From Chryseobacterium ureilyticum (GTDB taxonomy: Bacteria > Bacteroidota > Bacteroidia > Flavobacteriales > Weeksellaceae), in the NCBI RefSeq assembly GCF_900156735.1, contig NZ_FTOL01000015.1, forward strand, positions 1 to 64,000: a stretch of DNA of 64,000 nt, given 5' to 3'. Below the pieces are notes generated by a model. The model made no database searches. It had not been told where the DNA came from and saw nothing but the letters and a program-made list of their open reading frames with translations. The translations under genes were made by a program, and so were the position numbers. Every line of letters begins with the position of its first letter. Position 1 is the first letter of the stretch. Positions 49,524-57,384 of the stretch are shown one piece after another.

Positions 49524-50273
49524 CTAATTATCTTTTCCTGTATAATAGTTGTAATCTTTAATAATGACATTGATGAATTGCTTTTCAGTCATTTTAGTAG
49601 GATCTATTTCCAGCTTTAGAATGCTTTTGATCTTGTCAGATAATTTATGGATAATCTGACGGTCATCCGTTCTCACTGCTTTTGTATAATTATCCTTGAT
49701 GATTCTCATGTCATTATCACTGAGAGCTATAACTTGTGGAAATGAGGGAATGTAGTCTTCATGAATGTTTTCAAGAATAGTATGTGAAATATTAATGTTG
49801 TTCTTTAAAGAAATCACTGCTGTACCGGAAGCGATATCTCCCAAACGCTGATTGTTTTTGGAAACGATCATTGAAATTAAACCTACGGCTCCAGCAAAAG
49901 AAACATCAACAAGTCTGAATACCCATCGGATCATATAATCCCCGAAACTTGCCTGGTAACCATCAATCTTTACAACACGTATTTTCATTAATTTTTTACC
50001 GGGAGTTTGCCCTTCCATGAGGCTTTCCAGAACAACGGGATAGATGTAGGTGGGAAATGTAAGGATTAAATAAACAGCCATTACAGACCATGTGTCCAGA
50101 CCATTCAAAATATATCCCAAATCCAGAATATTGAAAAACAGATAAAGCACAATCACTACATAAGCAACCCTTATCAGAAGATCAATAATGAATGCAAGCA
50201 TTCTTTCTCCTACACTGGCAATAGTAAAGTTAATATTTACATTTTGTGAGGTATTTATCGCAATTTGAGACAT
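49524..50273 (-). CDS. RDD family membrane protein
   Basis: 249 residues. The RDD domain (about 17-155) has ASVGERMLAFIIDLLIRVAY, QTPGKKLMKIRVV and RLVDVSFAGAVGLISM with RLGDIASGTAVI; three or four membrane spans. The C-terminal 90 residues are soluble and helical. Divergent from the SpoIIM-like gene with 28 bp between starts, a pairing usual in Bacteroidota. Confidence 0.87.
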   Translation of the reverse strand: MSQIAINTSQNVNINFTIASVGERMLAFIIDLLIRVAYVVIVLYLFFNILDLGYILNGLDTWSVMAVYLILTFPTYIYPVVLESLMEGQTPGKKLMKIRVVKIDGYQASFGDYMIRWVFRLVDVSFAGAVGLISMIVSKNNQRLGDIASGTAVISLKNNINISHTILENIHEDYIPSFPQVIALSDNDMRIIKDNYTKAVRTDDRQIIHKLSDKIKSILKLEIDPTKMTEKQFINVIIKDYNYYTGKDN

Positions 50274-50301
50274 AATTTTTATTATTTTAGCCTTTACAAT
50301 T

Positions 50302-51285
50302 ATGAGAGAAGTTTATTTCATTAAACAAAATAAAGAAAAATGGTTGGGAATAGAACAGGTTATCGATGGGAAAATTAAAAAAAATCCTGACGACCTGTCT
50401 TCGTTGTATATTAACCTGATCAATGATCTTTCTTTTGCTCAAACTTATTACCCTAAAAGCAATACTACAGTTTACCTGAATCACCTGTCTTCCCAGATTT
50501 TCCAAAAGATCTATAAAACGAAAAGAGTAGAAGAGAACAGATTGGTTTATTTCTTTAAAACTGAAGTTCCTTTACTGGTATATCAGTACCGAAGATATTT
50601 GTTGTATGCTTTCCTTTTCTTTATTCTGTTCACGTCTATAGGAGTGATTTCTGCTGTTTATGATAAAGAATTTGCCAATATCATTCTGGGTGAAAGTTAT
50701 GTAAATGAAACTATCGAAAATATTAAAAACAACAATGCCGTTGGTGTTTACCAAAGCGGTACAACCTGGGGAACGACTATCGGAATCATTTTTAATAATA
50801 TCCAGGTAGGTGCGAAATTGTACATTTACGGAATTGCAGGTGGAGTGGGAACCTTGTTTGCTTTGCTGTCAAATAGTGTAATGCTGGGCTCTTTCCAATA
50901 TTTTTTCTATGATTACGGAGCGCTGAAAGATAGTGCGAGAGGTATCTGGCTTCACGGAGTCTTTGAAATTTTTGCAATGGTCGTGGAAGCAATGTGCGGG
51001 TTAATCCTTGGTGCTTCTATTTTGTTTCCGAGAACTTTTTCACGGTTTAATTCCTTTAAAAAAGGATTTCAGGATTCATTTAAAATATTTTTAAGTACCA
51101 TTCCATTTACAATATGCGCCGGGATTATTGAAGGATATGTGACAAGACATGCTTTGAAAATGCCTTTGTTTCTGAATCTGGTAATTATCTTCGGTTCACT
51201 TGCTGTGATAGGATTTTATTACTTCGTGTATCCGTCTATTGTTAACAAAAAAACTAATAAACAGATCAATGATACAATTTTATAA
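50302..51285 (+). CDS. Stage II sporulation protein M-like membrane protein (DUF95)
   Basis: 327 residues, five or six membrane spans. Motifs FIKQNKEKWLGIE at the start, GTTIGIIFNNIQVGAKLYI, GGVGTLFALLSNSVMLGSF and WLHGVFEIFAMVVE are those of the SpoIIM family. In non-sporulating Bacteroidota it is part of the RDD/MoxR cluster; function undefined. Overlaps the next gene by 17 bp. Confidence 0.87.
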   Translation: MREVYFIKQNKEKWLGIEQVIDGKIKKNPDDLSSLYINLINDLSFAQTYYPKSNTTVYLNHLSSQIFQKIYKTKRVEENRLVYFFKTEVPLLVYQYRRYLLYAFLFFILFTSIGVISAVYDKEFANIILGESYVNETIENIKNNNAVGVYQSGTTWGTTIGIIFNNIQVGAKLYIYGIAGGVGTLFALLSNSVMLGSFQYFFYDYGALKDSARGIWLHGVFEIFAMVVEAMCGLILGASILFPRTFSRFNSFKKGFQDSFKIFLSTIPFTICAGIIEGYVTRHALKMPLFLNLVIIFGSLAVIGFYYFVYPSIVNKKTNKQINDTIL

Positions 51286-52231
51286 AAAAAGAGATTTTGG
51301 AACTTTCATCAGTGACAGTTTTAATTTCTTCAAGTTATACGGAAAGAATTATTTAACGAACTATGCCCTGATCAATGGATTGCTATTGGTTTTAATGGTA
51401 ACAATTTTCATTTTCGGGTACAAAGAATTCTTTATATATTTTTTTGGAGGAAACATTAACGGTGGGAGCTTTTATTTTGAAGAATACTTTTCAAATAATG
51501 CAGCATTACTGGTAGGAGTAGGGGTTCTGGTGCTATTGTTTTTTATTGTTTTGGCTATTGTGAATTACCTTTATCCAGTGTTTTATCTGAAAAGAATTGC
51601 TCAGGGTGCCAAGAAAGTAAAAGCAGACGAGATTCTGACAGATTTTAAGCAGAATGCCGGAAGAATAGCAAAGCTTTGTGTGGGAATGATATTTATAGTA
51701 ACACCTATAGCATTATTTATCATAGGTTTTTCTTACGCTCTTATTCTGATTTTCATAGGAGTTTTTCTGATCTTGCTTTTGTATCCTACTTTATTTAATG
51801 TCACTACATTCCTGATGTATGATTATTTCAATTCAAAAAGAGGATTTCTAGAAAGTTTAAGCTATTCTGTGAGATCACAGTTTTCATATCCGAACGGAAG
51901 TGAGAAATCTCCATATTGGAAGTATTGGGGGGCTGCATTTGTAATGTTTATCATTATGTACATTGCAACGTCTATTTTTACGCTTGTTCCGATGTTTTTC
52001 ATATATGGTTCACTTCTTACTTCTCCTTCAGATGGAGGGTTTGAGGAAAACCCTTTTACAGGAATGTTTGGAATTGTATTTTCAGTACTGTATGGAATAT
52101 CAATTCTTGTTTCGTTTTTCCTTTCAAATCTAATGTACATCAATGCAGGATTAATGTATTATGACAGTCGAACAGATCTTCATCAGAAAGTAGAATTAGA
52201 AGAAATAGATACCATTGGCATTAATGAATAA
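51269..52231 (+). CDS. Multi-span membrane protein of the MoxR cluster (DUF4013-like)
   Basis: 320 residues from ATG 51269, inside the end of the SpoIIM-like gene; the longer frame from 51239 overlaps more. About six hydrophobic segments. FKLYGKNYLTNYALINGLLL and a central GMIFIVTPIALFII. Commonly the third gene of this cluster; function unknown. Overlaps the DUF4129 gene by 8 bp. Confidence 0.75.
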   Translation: MIQFYKKRDFGTFISDSFNFFKLYGKNYLTNYALINGLLLVLMVTIFIFGYKEFFIYFFGGNINGGSFYFEEYFSNNAALLVGVGVLVLLFFIVLAIVNYLYPVFYLKRIAQGAKKVKADEILTDFKQNAGRIAKLCVGMIFIVTPIALFIIGFSYALILIFIGVFLILLLYPTLFNVTTFLMYDYFNSKRGFLESLSYSVRSQFSYPNGSEKSPYWKYWGAAFVMFIIMYIATSIFTLVPMFFIYGSLLTSPSDGGFEENPFTGMFGIVFSVLYGISILVSFFLSNLMYINAGLMYYDSRTDLHQKVELEEIDTIGINE

Positions 52232-53012
52232 AATTCTTTTTTTCATAGTATTTTTATTGTCTTTTGGCTTTGTACAAGGTCAGGATTCTGCTCCTGTGGA
52301 TGATTATCTGGGAGATTCATTGAGTACCGAGCATTATCATAATATGCTTCGGGCAGATTCTGTACTGATGAAGAAACCGGTTACAGAAAATGAAGTTTAC
52401 CCAAAACAGTTCAAAGAAAATGTACCATCCAGGTATAAAGGAAACGAGTTTGACTATTCAGTATCAAAACCCAGAGAATCCTTTTGGCAAAAGCTGATGA
52501 GGAAAGTAGATAAGATTTTGAGAAGCATTTTTGGAGAGACCGTTTTTGCTAAATCTTCAGAATTTACAGTAGCACTTGTCCGTTTATTCGCCATTATTCT
52601 GGTTGGATTTCTTCTTTATTTTATCATTAGGTATATCCTTGGAAAAGACGGAAACTTTATCTTCGGTAGAAAGAATAAAAAGCTGGATCTGAATGTAGAA
52701 GAATTACACGAAAATATCCACGAAATCAATTTTCCTGAAAGCATTGCAAAGTTTGAGCATGAAGGAGATTATCGTTCGGCAGTACGTTATCAGTTCTTAT
52801 TTGCCTTAAAAAAACTAAGCGATAAAAAACTAATTAACTGGAATCCTGAAAAAACAAATAAAGATTATGTAGCAGAATTGAAAGTTCAGGATCTTAAAAA
52901 AGGATTTTCAGAACTGTCTTACATCTTCGAATATGTCTGGTACGGAGAATTCAGTATTGATGAGCAAAGCTATCAGAAATTTAAAAACCAATATCAGGCA
53001 TTTAAACCATAA
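52224..53012 (+). CDS. DUF4129 domain membrane protein
   Basis: 262 residues from ATG 52224. Signal peptide 1-19 (VQG/QD), periplasmic part, one membrane span (about 113-138, LVRLFAIILVGFLLYFIIRYIL), then a cytosolic DUF4129 domain (about 165-262, HEGDYRSAVRYQFLFALKKLS, YVWYGEF). Acts with MoxR/DUF58 proteins by genomic association. Confidence 0.83.
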   Translation: MNKILFFIVFLLSFGFVQGQDSAPVDDYLGDSLSTEHYHNMLRADSVLMKKPVTENEVYPKQFKENVPSRYKGNEFDYSVSKPRESFWQKLMRKVDKILRSIFGETVFAKSSEFTVALVRLFAIILVGFLLYFIIRYILGKDGNFIFGRKNKKLDLNVEELHENIHEINFPESIAKFEHEGDYRSAVRYQFLFALKKLSDKKLINWNPEKTNKDYVAELKVQDLKKGFSELSYIFEYVWYGEFSIDEQSYQKFKNQYQAFKP

Positions 53013-53023
53013 CGAAATTAACC

Positions 53024-54181
53024 ATGAATAAAACTTTCAAAATATATGCTGTAATTTTCATCATTGTGATGGTTATTTTGGCGTTGCTTGAAGTTAACAA
53101 AAAAGAAACTACAGACTGGCGAAAGAATTTTGATATTAATGGAAAATCACCTTTCGGATTATTTGTTTTTAATAACGAAGCGAAAGACCTTTTCAAGAAT
53201 AATCTGAAAAAAATTGATCAGGCTCCTTACGAATATTATAGTCAGCACAAGAAAGGAAATCATAACATTCTTGTGATTGAAAAAGAAATTGATGGGGAAT
53301 CGTGGAAGAAAATAATGGATCAGGTATCCAATGGTTCAGATGCGATGCTGATCATAAGCCGTATACCAAGAAACATTTCAGACAGTATTGGTTTCTATGC
53401 TTCAGATATATCCTTTGAAGAAGAAAATGTACTGAAATTTACAGATAAGAAATATCAGAATGATTTTATTAAATTAGATAAGTTTCCTTCAGGAAGAGGA
53501 TTTTCATTCATCAAACCAGGTACAGAGATCCTTGGAAAAACGGTAGAAAAAAAGAATACAGATCAGGCAAACTTCATTAAGATAAAGTTTGGAAAGGGAA
53601 CTATTTATGCCCATAGCGAACCGCTTTTTCTTACCAATTACTATCTTTTAAAGCCTGGAAATGTAAAATACACCCAAGATGTTTTTTCTTATCTTCAGGA
53701 TAGAGAAACGCTTTGGTTTATAGAAAATAAGTCCAATACGTCAAGCTTCTTTATGAGGTTTATATTGGGAAATCCTGCCTTGAAGTATGCATGGTGGCTA
53801 TTCCTGGGAGGTCTTGTTCTTTTTATTTTCTTTAATGCTAAAAGAAAACAGAGAATTGTTCCTGTGATAGAACCTTTAAGAAATACCTCGTTAGATTTTG
53901 TGAAAAGTATTGGAAATCTTTATCTTCAGGAAGGAGATTTTCATGATATGATGGCGAAGAAAGCCCAATACTTTCTGAATAAAGTAAGAATAGACTTGTT
54001 GATTGATACCCAAAACCTCGATGAAGAATTTGCTAAAAAACTTCAGTTAAAGACAGGGAAAACCATGGAAACAATCAATGAAGCAATCAGTCTGATCAAA
54101 AAAGCACAGGATCCCTATGCGAGCGTAATGAAGGAAGATCTAGGAAGGATCAATAAACTGCTTGACGAAATACTTAAATAA
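53024..54181 (+). CDS. DUF4350 domain membrane protein
   Basis: 385 residues, 11 bp after the DUF4129 gene. N-terminal membrane anchor (about 5-22), periplasmic DUF4350 region with GKSPFGLFVFNNEAKDLF, GQ-type YAHSEPLFLTNYYLL (about 197-211), a second span (about 249-268), and a C-terminal cytosolic helical domain ending NKLLDEILK. Function unknown. Confidence 0.82.
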   Translation: MNKTFKIYAVIFIIVMVILALLEVNKKETTDWRKNFDINGKSPFGLFVFNNEAKDLFKNNLKKIDQAPYEYYSQHKKGNHNILVIEKEIDGESWKKIMDQVSNGSDAMLIISRIPRNISDSIGFYASDISFEEENVLKFTDKKYQNDFIKLDKFPSGRGFSFIKPGTEILGKTVEKKNTDQANFIKIKFGKGTIYAHSEPLFLTNYYLLKPGNVKYTQDVFSYLQDRETLWFIENKSNTSSFFMRFILGNPALKYAWWLFLGGLVLFIFFNAKRKQRIVPVIEPLRNTSLDFVKSIGNLYLQEGDFHDMMAKKAQYFLNKVRIDLLIDTQNLDEEFAKKLQLKTGKTMETINEAISLIKKAQDPYASVMKEDLGRINKLLDEILK

Positions 54182-54186
54182 TATAA

Positions 54187-54264
54187 CAATATAATAATGT
54201 AACAGTTTACCAATGATAATTAAATACTATTCTTAATGAATATAATTGTTACATTGCTATATTG
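54187..54264. repeat. Dispersed inverted repeat, copy 1
   Basis: CAATATAATAATGTAACA (54187-54204) is an inverted match (16 of 18) to 54247-54264. It shares the exact 20-mer AATGTAACAGTTTACCAATG (54196-54215) with the gap at 62860-62879. Both copies sit in gaps before coding starts. Confidence 0.65.
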
Positions 54265-54289
54265 TTAGATTGGTAAATTAAATTTTATT

Positions 54290-55321
54290 ATGGAAAACCT
54301 TGATAACCCAAACACAGAAAATCAAACTTCTATAAATCTCAATAAAAACGAAGAACAGTTTCAGTCGAGAATCGATATGATTGAACTTCGTGCGAGCCTG
54401 GATAAAGTAAAAACAGAGATAGGTAAAGTAATAGTAGGGCAGGAAAGCATGATCGAACATCTTCTTGCGGCTTTACTTTCCAATGGACACGTTCTTATTG
54501 AAGGGGTGCCCGGAGTAGCAAAAACAATTACGGCAAAACTATTGGCAAAAACCATCGATGTTGGTTTCAGCAGAATTCAGTTTACACCGGATCTTATGCC
54601 TTCTGATATATTGGGGACATCGGTATTCAGCATGAAGAATTCAGAATTTGAATTTAAAAAAGGACCTATTTTCTCGAATTTTATACTGATTGATGAGATC
54701 AACAGGTCTCCGGCAAAAACTCAGGCTGCCTTATTTGAGGTAATGGAAGAAAGACAAATTACAATGGATGGCAACCGCTATATCATGGAAGAACCTTTTC
54801 TGGTAGTCGCTACACAAAATCCGATTGAACACGAAGGAACTTACAGACTTCCGGAAGCTCAGCTGGACCGTTTTCTTTTTAAAATAAATGTAGGATATCC
54901 TAACCTTGAGCAGGAAATAGCGATCATTAAAAACCAGCACGAAAGCAAAAGAGAAGATAAAACAGAAGTTGTCAATAAAGTAATCACAGCAGAACAGTTG
55001 AAAAACTATCAACATCTGGTAAAGGAGATCATTGTCGAAGCCCAATTGATGGAATATATTGCTAAGATTATTATCAACACAAGAGAAAATCAGTTCTTAT
55101 ATCTGGGAGCTTCACCAAGAGCATCATTAGCACTTCTTACCGCTTCCAAAGCATTTGCAGCATTAAGAGGTAGAGATTTTGTAACCCCTGAAGATATTAA
55201 AGAAGCAAGCTATGCTGTATTAAGACACAGAGTCATTGTTTCTCCAGAAAGAGAAATGGAAGGGCTGACAGCTGATGAAATTATCCGTCAAATATTAGAA
55301 GGAATTGAAATACCAAGATAG
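54290..55321 (+). CDS. MoxR-family AAA+ ATPase
   Basis: 343 residues. Walker A GVPGVAKT (about 77-84), Walker B ILIDEINR (about 135-142), the MoxR signature ATQNPIEHEGTYRLPEAQLDRF (about 180-201, shown in two parts: ATQNPIEHEG and LPEAQLDRF), sensor 2 region SPRASLALL. It is a chaperone-like ATPase for assembly of partner complexes, here with the DUF58 and DUF4129/4350 membrane proteins. Confidence 0.93.
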   Translation: MENLDNPNTENQTSINLNKNEEQFQSRIDMIELRASLDKVKTEIGKVIVGQESMIEHLLAALLSNGHVLIEGVPGVAKTITAKLLAKTIDVGFSRIQFTPDLMPSDILGTSVFSMKNSEFEFKKGPIFSNFILIDEINRSPAKTQAALFEVMEERQITMDGNRYIMEEPFLVVATQNPIEHEGTYRLPEAQLDRFLFKINVGYPNLEQEIAIIKNQHESKREDKTEVVNKVITAEQLKNYQHLVKEIIVEAQLMEYIAKIIINTRENQFLYLGASPRASLALLTASKAFAALRGRDFVTPEDIKEASYAVLRHRVIVSPEREMEGLTADEIIRQILEGIEIPR

Positions 55322-55384
55322 AGCAGAATTTAATACTGAGGAATTAACCTTACTTATTGAATTTTAATTCCTGCAACCTAAATA

Positions 55385-56707
55385 ATGAAAAACTTATATA
55401 TCAATACCCGCTTTTTCTTTACACTTATCGGAGTGGGAATACTTTATGTTCTTGCATTTTTCTTTCCCGGATTAATGTGGGCCGCTCATATTGTACTGTT
55501 GATCTGTTTTCTTGCTTTTATGGTAGATTGTTTACTTGTTTTTAATCAAAAGAATGCGTTACAGGCTCAAAGGATATTACCGGAAAAATTATCTAATGGT
55601 GATGAGAACTTTGTAAAGATTGATATTAAAAATAATTACAGTTTTAAGATAACTACTAAGATCATTGATGAAATTCCCTTTCAGTTTCAGAAGAGAGATT
55701 TCCTGATTGAAAAACCTATTCTGGCTGGAGCTAATACTTTCTTTCAATATACTTTGGAACCAAAAGAAAGAGGAGAGTATCACTTTGGAAACTTAAATAT
55801 TTACGCTTCATCTCCATTAGGATTTGTTGCCAGGAGATTTACATTCCAGAAAGATGCAATGTTACCATCTTATCCGTCTTTTATTCATCTCAGAAAATAT
55901 GAATTGATGGCATTGCAGAGTGAGTTTATGATGGGAGGAATCAAAAAGATCAGAAAACTGGGACACACCATGGAATTTGAACAGATCAAAGACTATGTTC
56001 CGGGAGATGATATCAGAACAATCAACTGGAAAGCGACTTCCAAGACGAACCGATTAATGGTTAATCAGTTTCAGGATGAAAAATCACAGCGTATTTTTAT
56101 GTTGATTGATAAAGGGAGAACCATGAAAATGCCTTTCAATGGGTTGAGTCTTTTGGATTATTCCATTAATGCAACGATGGCTTTGTCTCATATTATTTTA
56201 CGAAAAGGAGATAGAGCAGGGATGATGACTTTTTCCAAAAAAGCAGAAAATAAAATTGCCGCAGACAATAAATCCGGGCAGCTGAAAAAAATATCAGAAG
56301 CTCTTTATAATATTAAAACAGATTTCTTTGAAAGTGATTTCAACAGATTGTATCAGGATGTAAAATATACGATCAATCAACGAAGTCTTATCTTGCTTTT
56401 TACCAATTTTGAAACATTGGACGGATTAAACCGCCAGTTGAAATATCTTCGCGGAATAGCAAAAAATCATCTGTTGGTCGTCGTATTCTTTAAAAACTCA
56501 GAATTGCAGACTATGATCAACAAGAACCCTGAAAATATGCAGGAGATTTATGATGAAATTGTCGCAGAAAAATTTGAATTTGAAAAGAAACTCATCATTC
56601 AGGAACTTCGTAAATATGGAATTTATACCGTTTATACACTTCCTGAGAATTTGAATATTGACGTTATCAATAAATATTTGGAGATAAAAGCCAGAGGAAT
56701 TTTATAA
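55385..56707 (+). CDS. DUF58 domain protein with vWA-like fold
   Basis: 440 residues. Two N-terminal membrane spans (about 10-28, 33-52), a periplasmic or immunoglobulin-like part, the DUF58 motif KDYVPGDDIRTINWKATSKT (about 204-223), then a vWA-like domain with FMLIDKGRTM (metal-site DxGxS is changed to DKGRT). Usual partner of MoxR. Confidence 0.9.
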   Translation: MKNLYINTRFFFTLIGVGILYVLAFFFPGLMWAAHIVLLICFLAFMVDCLLVFNQKNALQAQRILPEKLSNGDENFVKIDIKNNYSFKITTKIIDEIPFQFQKRDFLIEKPILAGANTFFQYTLEPKERGEYHFGNLNIYASSPLGFVARRFTFQKDAMLPSYPSFIHLRKYELMALQSEFMMGGIKKIRKLGHTMEFEQIKDYVPGDDIRTINWKATSKTNRLMVNQFQDEKSQRIFMLIDKGRTMKMPFNGLSLLDYSINATMALSHIILRKGDRAGMMTFSKKAENKIAADNKSGQLKKISEALYNIKTDFFESDFNRLYQDVKYTINQRSLILLFTNFETLDGLNRQLKYLRGIAKNHLLVVVFFKNSELQTMINKNPENMQEIYDEIVAEKFEFEKKLIIQELRKYGIYTVYTLPENLNIDVINKYLEIKARGIL

Positions 56708-56731
56708 TTTTGTATCAAGTAATAAGCAATA

Positions 56732-57151
56732 ATGAAAATAACACTTAACAGAATAAACGACGATTTTTTATTTGAATGCACAAATGGACAGGGAAATTCT
56801 ATCCTTTTGGACAATACTTCTCAGCCGGGAGCTAAAGGAGTTTCTCCAATGGAAAGTGTCCTGATGGCAGTAGCAGGATGCAGCGGAATAGATGTGGTAT
56901 CCATTTTAAAGAAACAACGTCAGGATATTAAAAGCTTTCAGGCAGAAGTAGAAGGAGAGAGAGTCCAGGTAGATGATGCAAAACCTTTTAAGTCTATTAA
57001 AGTAAAATTTCTTTTAGAAGGAGAAATTGATCCTAAGAAAGCCTTGAAAGCTGCAGAATTATCTTTCGAAAAATATTGTTCTGTATCAAAAACGTTAGAA
57101 CCAAACGTAGAAATCGGATACGAAGTATTCGTTAACGGAGAAAAAATTTAA
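56732..57151 (+). CDS. OsmC-family peroxiredoxin-like protein
   Basis: 139 residues. It has GVSPMESVLMAVAGCSGIDV with the catalytic-position Cys (about 50), FKSIKVKFLLEGEID and a KYCSVSKTL second Cys (about 113), the two-Cys OsmC/Ohr pattern. Reduces organic hydroperoxides in known members. Followed by a terminator. Confidence 0.9.
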   Translation: MKITLNRINDDFLFECTNGQGNSILLDNTSQPGAKGVSPMESVLMAVAGCSGIDVVSILKKQRQDIKSFQAEVEGERVQVDDAKPFKSIKVKFLLEGEIDPKKALKAAELSFEKYCSVSKTLEPNVEIGYEVFVNGEKI

Positions 57152-57159
57152 AACAATAC

Positions 57160-57186
57160 ATGAGGCTTTTAAGCCTCATTTTTTTA
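57160..57186 (+). terminator. Terminator after the osmC-like gene
   Basis: ATGAGGCTT (57160-57168) pairs with AAGCCTCAT (57171-57179), followed by seven T. Confidence 0.85.
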
Positions 57187-57223
57187 TTTAGCCACTAATG
57201 TTTCTATTAAAACTGGATAATAT

Positions 57224-57256
57224 AAACATTATAGGTTTCCGAAACCTATAATGTTT
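57224..57256. repeat. Perfect 16-bp palindrome
   Basis: AAACATTATAGGTTTC (57224-57239) and its exact complement (57241-57256) are separated by one base. No T run is needed here because terminators lie on both sides; a REP-like or protein-binding element is possible. Confidence 0.6.
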
Positions 57257-57350
57257 TAATAATATACGATCCTATAAGAAATAAGTATATAGGCTTTATG
57301 TGAACAAATTATTCGTGAATTCGTGGCAAAAAAATTAGTGTACAAAAAAG

Positions 57351-57373
57351 AAACCGGATGTTTCATCCGGTTT
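57351..57373 (-). terminator. Terminator of the glucosidase gene
   Basis: AAACCGGATG (57351-57360) pairs with CATCCGGTTT (57364-57373), followed on the minus strand by CTTTTTT. It lies 12 bp past the stop of the minus-strand gene. Confidence 0.85.
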
Positions 57374-57384
57374 TTTATTATTCA